Shown: positions 43,818-53,062 of the stretch, in pieces | Position numbering within the stretch: position 1 is the stretch's first letter | Layout of the letters: each line of letters begins with the position of its first letter | Source of the DNA: Sulfidibacterium sp036244975 | GTDB lineage: Bacteria > Bacteroidota > Bacteroidia > Bacteroidales > F082 | DNA: 53,889 bases | Direction of reading: 5' to 3' | Assembly (NCBI GenBank): GCA_036244975.1 | Contig: BTTE01000009.1 | Location: 1 to 53,889 of the forward strand | Translations under genes and position numbers: made by a program | The notes under the pieces: generated by a model | The model's database searches: none | Told to the model about the DNA's origin: nothing | The model's input: only the letters and a program-made list of their open reading frames with translations

Positions 43818-44927
43818 TTACCGTTTGTATTTTGTCAGGAAAAAGTTCTCGTTCATCACCAGGTAAAGACCGTAGGAATAATCCAAATGATGTGTCATAA
43901 AGTCGTAATAGTTTTCAAAACGGGCTTCTAATTTAATGCTGCGGTAGATGGTTTTATCCAACCATAGTTTAGTGGTCAGCAGCTGTCGTTTTTCCTGCGA
44001 ATAGGAGGGATGTATTTCGGAAACAGACTGGAACAGGTATTCGCCATGCGGCGAAATAAACCGCTCGGCATACCAGTAGCCCGCCATGACATGTAGCCAT
44101 CTGTGATGATAAGTCAGTTTGGTATAACTACCCCATCCGTTTTTGAAAGGTTGGGCATTCGGCTCGCCGGACCCGGGAAGATGCAGTCCCTTGTAAAGTA
44201 AAAATTGCGGTTCAAAGGTTATCCTGCTTTTTTCGTTGAAGCGGTAAGTCAGGCTCAAGCCGGTAAGTCCGTTGAATATGGTGGACATGGGTTTGTGTGG
44301 TGCCGGCGCAAGCTGCCCGCCTTTGTGCGCCACAAGAAATTGCAGGGGAATACTCACACTGAGACCTCTCGGGCGCCGGAGAACGCGAAAAACAGTGCTG
44401 TTTCCCACCACAAGTTGTTCCTGCGCTGTGTCGCCGACCATGATAAAATGCTCCCAGCTCAGCCACAAATCCGAGTGAATCGTTGCAGTATTCAGCAAAA
44501 ACTGAAAGCCATACTCAATATGTTGCTGGAAATAACGGTCGTAGCGGAAAAGCGGCTCGGCCAGTTGGTGGTTTGCCGTTCCGTAAATGTTTCCCATGAC
44601 GAGCTCCAGTGATTTGGTCATTTTGTACTGCACGCTAAAAATCGGAATAACCTGCGTGAAATGGTCGCGCCCGGAATATTTCAGCAAATACACTCCTGCA
44701 TTGACTTTTAACCCCGGTGTAAAATAATACTCCAGCGTGGGCTTAAGATAGAATCCCAGGCCGGTGTAGCCGTAAGCAAAATCGTTAAAATATTCGTTGT
44801 TTTTGAAAAATGAACTACTCTCAATCCTGATATTCAGTGCTTTGCCGGAACTGTCGTAAAGCGGGACATACGTCTGAAATGTTGGCGACTGTGCCCGGAT
44901 TTTTCCCACAAAGAAAAACGACAACAA
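43818..44927 (-). CDS. Unknown outer-membrane-like beta protein, start uncertain
   Basis: 369 residues counted from a TTG at 44927. A signal sequence is evident (LLLLSFFFVGKIRAQ|SPTF) and the mature part is full of alternating aromatic/polar strands (GLGFYLKPTLEYYFTPGLKVNAGVYLLKYSG, RSIKLEARFENYYDFMTHHLDYSYGLYL) as in porin-like barrels. The frame is open upstream to about 45008 and the hydrophobic signal continues there (RNIRNLLGGSLLL), but no ATG, GTG or TTG occurs in that stretch; a rare start (ATT or CTG) or a damaged start codon must be considered. No family recognised. Confidence 0.6.
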   Translation of the reverse strand: MLSFFFVGKIRAQSPTFQTYVPLYDSSGKALNIRIESSSFFKNNEYFNDFAYGYTGLGFYLKPTLEYYFTPGLKVNAGVYLLKYSGRDHFTQVIPIFSVQYKMTKSLELVMGNIYGTANHQLAEPLFRYDRYFQQHIEYGFQFLLNTATIHSDLWLSWEHFIMVGDTAQEQLVVGNSTVFRVLRRPRGLSVSIPLQFLVAHKGGQLAPAPHKPMSTIFNGLTGLSLTYRFNEKSRITFEPQFLLYKGLHLPGSGEPNAQPFKNGWGSYTKLTYHHRWLHVMAGYWYAERFISPHGEYLFQSVSEIHPSYSQEKRQLLTTKLWLDKTIYRSIKLEARFENYYDFMTHHLDYSYGLYLVMNENFFLTKYKR

Positions 44928-45000
44928 GAGCAGAGAGCCGCCAAGCAGATTTCTAATATTTCGGGGGCAATATGTGATAAAACTTTTAATAACCGTTAAT

Positions 45001-45387
45001 TCATTCTTCTATCCGGTAAGTAAATTTCAGTATCTTGCTTGTTAAGTCAATAAGCTTTCCCATGAGTTTCAGCCGTATGGGATTGGCTTGAAAAATTTCT
45101 AAGTTATTGTCATTTTTAAATTCCAGCATCAGGCACTGGTCGTACTCTTTGGAGGCGCCGGTGAAATCAATCCTTTTGCCCCATTCCACATTTTTAAGGG
45201 TTTTGGTATTCGATTTCAAATCTTTTACCAGCTTATCTAACTCCGCTTTTTGTGCAGGCGTAATGTCGCTTTTGAATTTTACCAGAATAATCTCGCGGAT
45301 ACCTTTGTTCTTACCGAACGGAACCATTGCCTGGGTTTCAACAACTCCCAACAGCAGTGCGAAAGCAATGAAAAAAAATTTCTTCAT
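45001..45387 (-). CDS. Secreted Dabb (stress-responsive A/B barrel) domain protein
   Basis: 128 residues from the ATG at 45387, which has one of the few good Shine-Dalgarno sites of the window (AAGGAG, 45394-45399). Signal peptide KKFFFIAFALLLGVVETQA, then a ferredoxin-like dimeric barrel: IREIILVKFKSDITPAQKAELDKLVKDL, WGKRIDFTGASKEYDQCLMLEFKN. Dabb proteins are small dimers of mostly unknown function. The stop is about 70 bases before the apparent start of the outer-membrane-like gene, so the two may be co-transcribed. Confidence 0.82.
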   Translation of the reverse strand: MKKFFFIAFALLLGVVETQAMVPFGKNKGIREIILVKFKSDITPAQKAELDKLVKDLKSNTKTLKNVEWGKRIDFTGASKEYDQCLMLEFKNDNNLEIFQANPIRLKLMGKLIDLTSKILKFTYRIEE

Positions 45388-45393
45388 AAGAAT

Positions 45394-45399
45394 CTCCTT
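45394..45399 (-). promoter_or_regulatory. Shine-Dalgarno site deciding the Dabb start
   Basis: Minus-strand AAGGAG, 6 bases before the ATG at 45387. It favours this start over an upstream in-frame TTG or ATG at 45432. Strong sites of this kind are otherwise rare in the window. Confidence 0.7.
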
Positions 45400-45580
45400 T
45401 TTTAAGGCTGTAAACTTAGCAAAAAATGGCATTGTCCGGTGAATGTCGCCTATAAATTATCATCAACCACCGGTTACTTGCCGAACGGAAAGATATAACC
45501 TGACGCAATCATTATAACGTCTGACAACTCCGGGAAGAAAAACAATCCGGTACCTGGAAAACGGGGTTGCTTTAAATTTG

Positions 45581-45588
45581 TACATTTG
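45581..45588 (+). promoter_or_regulatory. -7 box of the C-terminal processing protease gene
   Basis: TACATTTG, full TAnnTTTG match, 23 bases before the ATG at 45612. Confidence 0.58.
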
Positions 45589-45611
45589 GCGCAATTTTAA
45601 ATCAGATTTTC

Positions 45612-47222
45612 ATGAAAAGATTATTTTCTGTCACAGTCCTCATCCTGCTTTTCCTTTTTTCCGGTTATATTCAGGCACAGCCGGAACGGGAGCCTCTGAA
45701 ACCCAACACCACCACCAGAAAATTCTCCACGCTGCTTTTTCTCATCAACAATTTCTATATGGATACGGTGAATATGCAGCAGTTGACGGAAAAGGCCATC
45801 ATTGCTACTTTGAAAGACCTTGATCCGCACTCCACCTATATTTCCAAAAAAGATTTGGAACATGCAAACGAACCGCTGGTGGGAAGTTTCGAAGGTGTTG
45901 GTATTACGTTTCAGCTTTTTAAAGACAGTATTCTCGTGATCGCCCCGGTACCCGGTGGACCATCAGACAAAGTGGGGATTATGGCCGGTGATAAGATTAT
46001 TAAAGTTGATGGAAAAGATGCCTTTGGTCCGAACATTACCAACGACTGGGTTATGAAGCATTTGCGCGGTAAAAAAGGCAGTAAAGTGGTGGTAAGTATT
46101 TACAGAAAGGGGGTGAAAGGCCTGCTCGATTTTACCATCGTGCGTGATGTGATTCCGCTGCAAAGTCTGGATGCAGCTTTTATGCTGAATAAAATAACCG
46201 GTTACATCAAACTTAACCGTTTTGCGCGTGAATCAAAACCGGAATTTGACACAGCTATCGAAAAGCTGAAACGGCAGGGAATGAAAGATCTGATTTTTGA
46301 CCTCCGGGGAAATACAGGCGGTTATTTGAGTACGGCACAGGCTATTGCAGATGAATTTCTCGGGCCAAAAAAGTTGATTGTTTACACCGAAGGCGTTCAC
46401 AGTCCGCGGCAAAACCTGTATTCTTCACGTGCCGGTAATTTTGAGACAGGCAAGCTCATCGTTCTGATAAATGAGGGTTCGGCTTCGGCCAGCGAGATTG
46501 TTTCGGGTGCGCTTCAGGATTGGGACCGTGCCGTACTTATCGGCAGGCGTTCGTTTGGTAAAGGCTTGGTACAGCGTCCTTTTAGGTTACCCGATGGTTC
46601 AGTCGTCCGGCTAACGGTGGCCCGCTACCATACCCCTTCGGGACGCTGGATTCAAAGACCTTACAACCATGGAGTGGACGAGTACTACCGCGACCTTCAG
46701 GAGCGCATGAAACACGGCGAACTGATTCATCCCGACAGTATCCACTTCCCTGATTCGTTGAAATTCCACACGGCTTCCGGCCGGACAGTTTATGGCGGCG
46801 GCGGTATCATGCCGGATATTTTTGTCCCGTGGGATTCTGCACGTTACGACGTGTTTTATTCGGAACTGATTCGAAAAGGGGTGTTTAACACATTTGTTAA
46901 CAACTATTTGGATGGTGCTCGGAAAAAGCTGTACAAGAAATATCCCAACCTTAAAAGCTATATCGGCAAGTTTGAGATTACGCCTGTACTTTTCAATACT
47001 TTCCTTAAAGATGCCAAAAAGGCTAAAGTGAAGATAGATTCTGCAGCTTTGAAACGCAAAGCCCGTTTTATTAAATTACAGATAAAAGCGCTGGTGGCCC
47101 GCGATTTGTTTAATCAGAATGCCTATTTCGAGGTGATGGCATCTATGGATCATATCATTCGCAAAGCGTTGGATGTGATGCAGAAGGGTACTGTCTTTAA
47201 GAAACTGCATATTCAGGAGTAG
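45612..47222 (+). CDS. C-terminal processing peptidase, S41 family
   Basis: 536 residues. Signal peptide (RLFSVTVLILLFLFSGYIQAQ), a PDZ domain (about 89-180: LVGSFEGVGITFQ, GDKIIKVDGKDAFG) and the S41 protease core with Ser292 in GSASASEIVSGAL and Lys317 in RRSFGKGLVQ, the Ser/Lys dyad. A C-terminal helical tail follows (about 440-536). Exported CtpA/Prc relatives cut C-terminal ends of envelope proteins and often peptidoglycan hydrolases, several of which are encoded nearby. Confidence 0.94.
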   Translation: MKRLFSVTVLILLFLFSGYIQAQPEREPLKPNTTTRKFSTLLFLINNFYMDTVNMQQLTEKAIIATLKDLDPHSTYISKKDLEHANEPLVGSFEGVGITFQLFKDSILVIAPVPGGPSDKVGIMAGDKIIKVDGKDAFGPNITNDWVMKHLRGKKGSKVVVSIYRKGVKGLLDFTIVRDVIPLQSLDAAFMLNKITGYIKLNRFARESKPEFDTAIEKLKRQGMKDLIFDLRGNTGGYLSTAQAIADEFLGPKKLIVYTEGVHSPRQNLYSSRAGNFETGKLIVLINEGSASASEIVSGALQDWDRAVLIGRRSFGKGLVQRPFRLPDGSVVRLTVARYHTPSGRWIQRPYNHGVDEYYRDLQERMKHGELIHPDSIHFPDSLKFHTASGRTVYGGGGIMPDIFVPWDSARYDVFYSELIRKGVFNTFVNNYLDGARKKLYKKYPNLKSYIGKFEITPVLFNTFLKDAKKAKVKIDSAALKRKARFIKLQIKALVARDLFNQNAYFEVMASMDHIIRKALDVMQKGTVFKKLHIQE

Positions 47223-47378
47223 GAAACCGTGGGAATGACCAATATGTCATTCGTAAATCATGGAAAGAGGATTTTAATCGGGAAAACACATGCATTTTCC
47301 GGGTTAAAATATAATTTATCCGGAAAAGAAGGGAAACACAGGAATAATTTATTTTTTTAACTTAGCAAAAAAATTATC

Positions 47379-47879
47379 ATGTGTGCGAAGAAACGAAAAT
47401 TGAAAACACAAAGACCGAAAGGTTCTTTGTTTAGCATTCTTTTGGTTTTTGTCATTATCTCCATTCTTGCAGCCGCAGTAGCCTACTTTTTCTTTGATAT
47501 CGGCGGGAAAAAGGACGAAACTCCGGCAAAACCTTCTGTCAGTATCACAAAAACGTCTTCTGAAGATCAGCAAGTCCGGACAAAAAATCCGCTGGATGGA
47601 ACATGGGTAAGTAAGTCGGATGGCCGCATGCTTGAAATCCACGGTATTTCGTTCTCGATGGAACTGCCTTCGGTATCCAGCCACCAAATTATCAAAGGGG
47701 AAATCCATATTACAGGAAATACGGTAACTTTTGTTTACTCCGGTTCCAAAGATAAATGTGGCGAAAACCCGGGAACTTATTCGTTCGTCATCAATAATGG
47801 AAACCTGCACTTTTCTGTTGAACACGACAAATGTCCGAATCGAGAACAAATATTTTCTGCCACGTGGGAGAAATTTTAA
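47379..47879 (+). CDS. Unknown membrane-anchored protein with beta-rich domain
   Basis: 166 residues: basic N terminus (CAKKRKLKTQRPKG), one membrane helix (about 17-42), a short Pro/Thr/Ser linker and a beta-rich domain from about 72 (LDGTWVSKSDGRMLEIHGISFSM ... GEIHITGNTVTFVYSGS ... YSFVINNGNLHFSVEHDKC) resembling a lipocalin-like or DUF domain, with two cysteines (CGEN, DKCPN) that might pair in the periplasm. No firm family. An imperfect -7 box (TAACTTAG) lies just upstream. A stable stand-alone gene between the protease and dgkA. Confidence 0.65.
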   Translation: MCAKKRKLKTQRPKGSLFSILLVFVIISILAAAVAYFFFDIGGKKDETPAKPSVSITKTSSEDQQVRTKNPLDGTWVSKSDGRMLEIHGISFSMELPSVSSHQIIKGEIHITGNTVTFVYSGSKDKCGENPGTYSFVINNGNLHFSVEHDKCPNREQIFSATWEKF

Positions 47880-47933
47880 TAACCAAAGTTTTATATTTAA
47901 AATAATCATACTTCATCCAAATAAACCGAAAAA

Positions 47934-48323
47934 GTGAAAAACAACCCGCCAAACAATTCCTTTTCCTTTCGCCAAAGGTTGCGTAGCTTTCGCTATGCCT
48001 TCCGGGGCATTCTTTTTATGGTCAAAACACAGCACAACTTTTGGATTCACCTTGTATTAGTGGTTTTGGTAATTGTCGCCGGCTTTCTCTTTTGTATCAG
48101 CCTCACCGAATGGGCTTTGGTCATCTTTGCCATCGGGCTTGTGCTTTCGGCAGAGACTTTCAACTCGGCTATAGAGCAACTCACCGACCTCATCAGCCCC
48201 GATATTCATCCCCGGGCCGGAAGGGTAAAAGACCTTGCCGCCGGGGCGGTTTTAATAACAGCTATGGCCGCTGCTCTCATCGGACTTCTTATCTTTGTGC
48301 CGAAAATTATGGCTATTTTATGA
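47934..48323 (+). CDS. dgkA: Diacylglycerol/undecaprenol kinase (DgkA family)
   Basis: 129 residues from a GTG at 47934. RLRSFRYAFRGILFMVKTQHNFWIH at the N terminus, three membrane helices, and the catalytic ETFNSAIEQLTDLISP block, followed by VKDLAAGAVL. Family members phosphorylate diacylglycerol or, in many bacteria, undecaprenol; the latter would feed the lipid carrier used by MraY. Its TGA overlaps the next start (ATGA, 48320-48323). Confidence 0.9.
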   Translation: MKNNPPNNSFSFRQRLRSFRYAFRGILFMVKTQHNFWIHLVLVVLVIVAGFLFCISLTEWALVIFAIGLVLSAETFNSAIEQLTDLISPDIHPRAGRVKDLAAGAVLITAMAAALIGLLIFVPKIMAIL

Positions 48324-49159
48324 AATTGATTGTTGACAGCGGCACGACCAAAACCCATTGGGTTCTGTTGGGAGGGACACACATAACTGAGAATTTTGTT
48401 ACACCCGGATTTAATCCCTATTACACGCCTGACGAAACTATACGGCAAATCATGTCCACCGGGCTTCCCGAAAGCATGCAAAACAAAAAAGTAAAAGAAG
48501 TTTTTTTTTACGGAACAGGCTGTTCAACAACTGAAAACTGCACCCTGTTGAAAACTATTTTAAATGATTTTTTTGAAGAGGCAACCATCGAAATGCATCA
48601 CGATTTGTATGGTGCTGCCGTGGCATTACTGAAAAACCGCGAAGGCATTGCCGCTATTCTCGGAACCGGCTCCAACTCCTGTTTGTGGAACGGCCACGAA
48701 ATTGTGGAAAGTGTACCTTCGCTGGGCTGGCTCATTGGCGATGAGGGCAGCGCTACCTATTTAGGGAAAATTCTCTTGCGAGCCTTCCTTAGCGGAAAAA
48801 TGTCAGCCAAAAGCACAAATGCTTTTTACCGGTACACCGGCCTTGATTTTGAGGGAACTTTGCACAAAATCTATAAAGACAATGGCGCTAATCGCTGGAT
48901 TGCAGACTTATCCCATTTTGCTTCGACAAACATTGAAAGAGAGGAAATCTGCGACCTTGTAAAACAAAATTTCCGGGATTTTCTTTCGGCACAAATTAAA
49001 AAATACACCGCCTGTCGTGAAATGGAAATTTCCTTTGTGGGTTCTGTTGCCTGGCATTTCAAAGATATTTTACGGGAAGTCATGCAGGAAGAAAACCTGC
49101 ACACCGGCATTATCCTGCAACAGCCCATGGACGGACTCATCGAATTTCATTCTGTGTAA
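48320..49159 (+). CDS. BadF/BcrA-type sugar kinase, GlcNAc-kinase-like
   Basis: 279 residues from the ATG at 48320; an open frame reaching back to 48041 only overlaps dgkA and is not used. Hsp70/actin-fold marks: LIVDSGTTKTHWVLL (phosphate 1), AAILGTGSNSCLWNG and GWLIGDEGSATYLG (phosphate 2 and sugar site), and ISFVGSVAWHF at the adenosine site. The closest known relatives phosphorylate N-acetylglucosamine or act on wall sugars. Coupled to dgkA by a 4-base overlap; a role in wall-sugar recycling is inferred from context. Confidence 0.82.
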   Translation: MKLIVDSGTTKTHWVLLGGTHITENFVTPGFNPYYTPDETIRQIMSTGLPESMQNKKVKEVFFYGTGCSTTENCTLLKTILNDFFEEATIEMHHDLYGAAVALLKNREGIAAILGTGSNSCLWNGHEIVESVPSLGWLIGDEGSATYLGKILLRAFLSGKMSAKSTNAFYRYTGLDFEGTLHKIYKDNGANRWIADLSHFASTNIEREEICDLVKQNFRDFLSAQIKKYTACREMEISFVGSVAWHFKDILREVMQEENLHTGIILQQPMDGLIEFHSV

Positions 49160-49163
49160 TCGT

Positions 49164-49183
49164 TTTGAGCGTCCACGCTTAAA
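49164..49183. repeat. Hairpin repeat, copy 2
   Basis: TTTGAGCGTCCACGCTTAAA, differing by one base from 24921-24940 (CTCAAA there) and keeping the stem by a G-U pair. It sits between the convergent kinase and uvrA genes, where it may slow transcription, but has no T-run. Confidence 0.75.
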
Positions 49184-49190
49184 CCCATCC

Positions 49191-52043
49191 TTACTGCCCT
49201 TTCAACTCCTCTTTCAAATACCTCGCCGTAAGGCTTTTTTCCTCCTGAATAATCTCTTCAGGCGTGCCCTCACAAACCACCTCACCACCGTGTGACCCGC
49301 CTTCCGGCCCCAAATCAATGATATGATCCGCCACTTTCACGACTTCCATGTTGTGCTCTATCACTATCATGCTATTTCCTTTGTCCACCAGCTTGTTCAG
49401 TACATCGAGCAGCACTTTCACATCTTCAAAATGAAGTCCGGTGGTAGGCTCATCCAAAATATACAGTGTTTTGCCCGTGTCTTTTTTCGATAATTCCGTC
49501 GCCAGTTTTACCCTTTGCGCTTCACCGCCTGAAATGGTTGTAGAAGATTGTCCCAGTGTCAGATATCCAAGACCAACATCTTTCAATGTTTGTAATTTAT
49601 GAACTATCGAAGGCACATTGGCAAAGAAATCCACCGCCAGCCGTATGGTCATGTTCAACACATCGTTGATGGATTTCCCTTTGTACCGCACCTCGAGGGT
49701 TTCACGGTTGTAACGTTTTCCCTGGCAGTCTTCACACAAAACATACACATCGGGCAGAAAGTTCATTTCAATAGTGCGAACACCTGCCCCTTTGCAGGTC
49801 TCACAACGGCCTCCTTTCACGTTAAACGAAAACCGCCCGGGTTTGTAACCTCTTATTTTTGCTTCGGGCAGTTGACCGTAAAGTTTCCTGATTTCATCAA
49901 AAACCTTGGTGTAAGTAGCCGGATTGGAACGTGGTGTCCGCCCGATGGGCGATTGGTCAATTTGAATGACTTTGTCAATATTTTCCAGTCCCTCAATAGA
50001 ACCGTAGGGCAACGGCTCTTTCAGGGCGCGAAAGAAATAACTGTTAAGAATGGGATAAAGTGTATCGTTGACAAGTGTGGATTTCCCGCTACCGGAAACG
50101 CCGGTTACACAAATAAATTTCCCCAGTGGAAAATGCACATCGATATTTTTCAGGTTATTTCCGTTGGCACCCCTGAGTGTGATAAATTTATTGCTGCCCT
50201 GCCGCCGGTTTTTCAACATGGGGATAAACTTCTTCCCATTCAGGTACTGGCTCGTCAGGGTATCTGATTTCAATATTTCCACAGGGCTTCCCTGAGCAAC
50301 GATTTCGCCGCCAAGCCTTCCTGCTCCGGGACCGATTTCCAACACATAGTCGGCAGACAGAATGGTATCTTTGTCGTGTTCTACAACGATGATGGTATTT
50401 CCAATATCCCGCAACTCTTTTAACGAATCGATAAGCTTGTGGTTATCACGCTGATGCAGGCCGATACTGGGTTCGTCAAGAATATACATTACGCCCGTCA
50501 GCCGGGAACCGATTTGGGTAGCCAGCCGGATACGTTGTGACTCGCCACCTGATAAAGTACGGGCTGGCCGGTTCAGACTCACATAGCCTATCCCCACCTC
50601 TAACAGAAAGTTCAGCCGTACGCGAATTTCACGCAGAATTTCACGGGCTATGCGCTGTTGCTTTTCGTTAAGTCTGTCTTCCAGCCCGGTAAGCCAGCCT
50701 TTCAGTTCATCCAAATCCATGTTGGCCAGTTCCGAAATGTTTTTTCCGTCAATTTTGAAATAGAGCGCCTCTTTTTTCAGCCGTGCACCATGACATTCAG
50801 GACAAATATGTTTGTTCATAAAACGCCCTGACCATTTTTTGGACATCTGCGAAGCGCCTTCGGCATGCGAGCTGGCGATGTAGCTCAAAAGTCCTTCGTA
50901 AGTAAGCGAATAAGAAGAGGTAATGCCGAGATATTCTTTTTTCACTTCCACCGTTTCGTTGGAGCCGTGCAAAATCACATCGATGGCTTTGGGCGGAATA
51001 TCCTTAACCGGCGTGTTGAGTGTAAAGCCGTATTTTAGTCCGATGGTCTCAATCTGGTTGAAAACCCAGCTGTTTTTATATTCGCCCAACGGTGCGATGC
51101 CACCTTTTTTTATAGATAAATTTTTGTCGGGGAAAACCTTATCAAAATCAATCTCATCAATTCCTCCGAGGCCGTTGCAACGCGGACAGGCCCCGCCGGG
51201 CGAGTTGAAGGAGAAAAGATTGGGTTCCGGATCGTCGTAAGCAATACCGGTGGTCGGGCACATCATTTTCCTGCTGTAATGCCGTGCTTCGCCGGTTTCT
51301 TCATCCAGTACCATAATTACGCCTTTGCCCTGCTTCATGGCTGTTGCGATGGTCTTTCTCAGACGTATCCCCGCATTTTTCTTCACAGATAGCCTATCCA
51401 CAACCACTTCAATATCATGCACTTTGTAACGGTCGAGCTGCATGCCGAACGTTAGCTCTCTGATTTTACCATCCACACGCACCCGCAAAAAGCCCTGCTG
51501 GCGAATCCGTTCAAACAGTTCGCGATAATGTCCTTTGCGACTACGCACCAGCGGCGCCAGAATAGAAATGTTTCGTTCCTGATATTTCTCACCGATAAGC
51601 GTAATAATCTGCGCTTCGGTGTATTGCACCATTTTCTCTCCGGTATTGTACGAAAAAGCTTCGGAGGCACGCGCAAAAAGCAACCGCAGAAAATCGTAAA
51701 TTTCAGTAATGGTTCCTACCGTAGAGCGTGGATTCCGGTTCACTGACTTTTGTTCAATGGAAATCACCGGACTCAGTCCGGTGATTTGATCCACATCAGG
51801 CCGCTCCATATTACCGATGAACTGTCGCGCATAAGCTGAGAAAGTCTCCATGTAACGCCGCTGACCTTCGGCATAAATCGTATCAAAAGCCAGTGATGAC
51901 TTACCACTACCGCTCAAACCGGTAATCACCACCAGCTTGTTACGTGGAATACTCACATCAATATTTTTCAGATTATGAACTCGTGCGCCCTTAATTTCCA
52001 ACAGATTATTTTCAGGAATCTCTTTTTTTGTATTTTTTTCCAT
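49191..52043 (-). CDS. uvrA: Excinuclease ABC subunit A
   Basis: 950 residues. Two ABC modules: Walker A GLSGSGKSSLAFDT near 44 and GVSGSGKSTLVNDT near 645, signatures LSGGESQRI and ISGGEAQRV, zinc modules with CPRCNGLG, CPECHGARL and CETCKGAG ... CEDCQGKR. It finds bulky lesions and loads UvrB in nucleotide excision repair. Start at ATG 52043; a -7 box lies just upstream. Confidence 0.97.
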   Translation of the reverse strand: MEKNTKKEIPENNLLEIKGARVHNLKNIDVSIPRNKLVVITGLSGSGKSSLAFDTIYAEGQRRYMETFSAYARQFIGNMERPDVDQITGLSPVISIEQKSVNRNPRSTVGTITEIYDFLRLLFARASEAFSYNTGEKMVQYTEAQIITLIGEKYQERNISILAPLVRSRKGHYRELFERIRQQGFLRVRVDGKIRELTFGMQLDRYKVHDIEVVVDRLSVKKNAGIRLRKTIATAMKQGKGVIMVLDEETGEARHYSRKMMCPTTGIAYDDPEPNLFSFNSPGGACPRCNGLGGIDEIDFDKVFPDKNLSIKKGGIAPLGEYKNSWVFNQIETIGLKYGFTLNTPVKDIPPKAIDVILHGSNETVEVKKEYLGITSSYSLTYEGLLSYIASSHAEGASQMSKKWSGRFMNKHICPECHGARLKKEALYFKIDGKNISELANMDLDELKGWLTGLEDRLNEKQQRIAREILREIRVRLNFLLEVGIGYVSLNRPARTLSGGESQRIRLATQIGSRLTGVMYILDEPSIGLHQRDNHKLIDSLKELRDIGNTIIVVEHDKDTILSADYVLEIGPGAGRLGGEIVAQGSPVEILKSDTLTSQYLNGKKFIPMLKNRRQGSNKFITLRGANGNNLKNIDVHFPLGKFICVTGVSGSGKSTLVNDTLYPILNSYFFRALKEPLPYGSIEGLENIDKVIQIDQSPIGRTPRSNPATYTKVFDEIRKLYGQLPEAKIRGYKPGRFSFNVKGGRCETCKGAGVRTIEMNFLPDVYVLCEDCQGKRYNRETLEVRYKGKSINDVLNMTIRLAVDFFANVPSIVHKLQTLKDVGLGYLTLGQSSTTISGGEAQRVKLATELSKKDTGKTLYILDEPTTGLHFEDVKVLLDVLNKLVDKGNSMIVIEHNMEVVKVADHIIDLGPEGGSHGGEVVCEGTPEEIIQEEKSLTARYLKEELKGQ

Positions 52044-52079
52044 GTAACGGTGCCCGGTAAGCCTTTTTCAAATTTGCGG

Positions 52080-52087
52080 CAAAATTA
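52080..52087 (-). promoter_or_regulatory. -7 box of uvrA
   Basis: Minus-strand TAATTTTG, full TAnnTTTG match, 36 bases before the uvrA ATG. It lies in the 47-base gap after the transglycosylase gene. No LexA-like palindrome was recognised next to it. Confidence 0.58.
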
Positions 52088-52090
52088 CAG

Positions 52091-53032
52091 CTATTCCTTC
52101 ACTTTTTCATCAGTCATATTGTAAGGAGGGTCAGGGATTTTGATTTTGTAAATTTTGTGACGGGGATTTTTCAGGTATCCTTTGCGCAGCCACGGATTAA
52201 AATATTTCAGTAGTTTATAGGAAATTCCGTGAGCATGGGCAAAGTCAGCCCAGTCTTTCACAGCACCTTTTACTACCACCGTATGTGTGGGAATCACAGG
52301 ATATTCCTGTGATGGTTCGATGTAAAACCCATAATGCTCCGGATTTTCAAAAATCATTTTGAATGCCAGCATACGGTAAATATACCGCGAAGTCTCATCG
52401 TCCACCAGCAAATCGTAAAACGATTCAGCCTTTTGCTGTTTCATAAAACGGGCAATACGCTTTTTTCCTGCATTATAACTTGCCACCACCAGTGTCCAGC
52501 TTCCGAATCTTTCGTAAGATTTTTTCAGATAACGGCATGCCGCCCGTGTTGATTTTTCCACGTCATATCGCTCATCCACTTCTTTGTCGACCTCCAAACC
52601 GTTCTCTCTCGCCGTGGATTTTAACAACTGCCAGAAGCCAACCGCATGTGCCGGTGAAACCATATTCTGTAACCCGCTCTCCACCAATGGCATGTAACGA
52701 AAATCCAAAGGGATGCCATGGTTGATTAAAATGGTATCAATCATCGGAAACCAACGGTGGGCGTACTTTATTAACTGCAAAGTAGAAGAATGCCAGTAGG
52801 TGTTCACCGAAAGCTCCCGGTCGAGGGCCTCGCGTACATAAAAAATATCCAGCGGCACCGGCTCTCCGGCAAAACTAAGTGTGTCGGGAATAATCAACGG
52901 AACAATTTTGTAATACTGCTTGTTCGTGCCCGGTGTGCTTACATCCCTTTGCTGTTGCTGATATACCACACTGCCAAGAATCAAGGCAACCACCAGCAAT
53001 AATAGAAGAAAGTAAGACACGTTTCTGTTCAT
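52091..53032 (-). CDS. Membrane-bound lytic transglycosylase (SLT domain, MltD-like)
   Basis: 313 residues. N-terminal signal/membrane helix (about 6-24), then the SLT domain (about 95-230) with the catalytic Glu118 in PLVESGLQ, SPAHAVGFWQL, and ASYNAGKKRI. The C-terminal part has a short LysM-like stretch (about 250-300) but no clear repeat array. It cleaves MurNAc-GlcNAc with formation of anhydro-MurNAc. It starts 30 bases after rfbC on the same strand and may share its transcript. Confidence 0.88.
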   Translation of the reverse strand: MNRNVSYFLLLLLVVALILGSVVYQQQQRDVSTPGTNKQYYKIVPLIIPDTLSFAGEPVPLDIFYVREALDRELSVNTYWHSSTLQLIKYAHRWFPMIDTILINHGIPLDFRYMPLVESGLQNMVSPAHAVGFWQLLKSTARENGLEVDKEVDERYDVEKSTRAACRYLKKSYERFGSWTLVVASYNAGKKRIARFMKQQKAESFYDLLVDDETSRYIYRMLAFKMIFENPEHYGFYIEPSQEYPVIPTHTVVVKGAVKDWADFAHAHGISYKLLKYFNPWLRKGYLKNPRHKIYKIKIPDPPYNMTDEKVKE

Positions 53033-53062
53033 AATTTATAATCTTGGTTTTATCGGCGTTCC

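Noticed and set aside
48041..48319. Extended start for the sugar kinase inside dgkA
   Set aside because: The 93 additional residues are only dgkA read in another frame; the ATG at 48320 begins with the conserved phosphate-1 motif.
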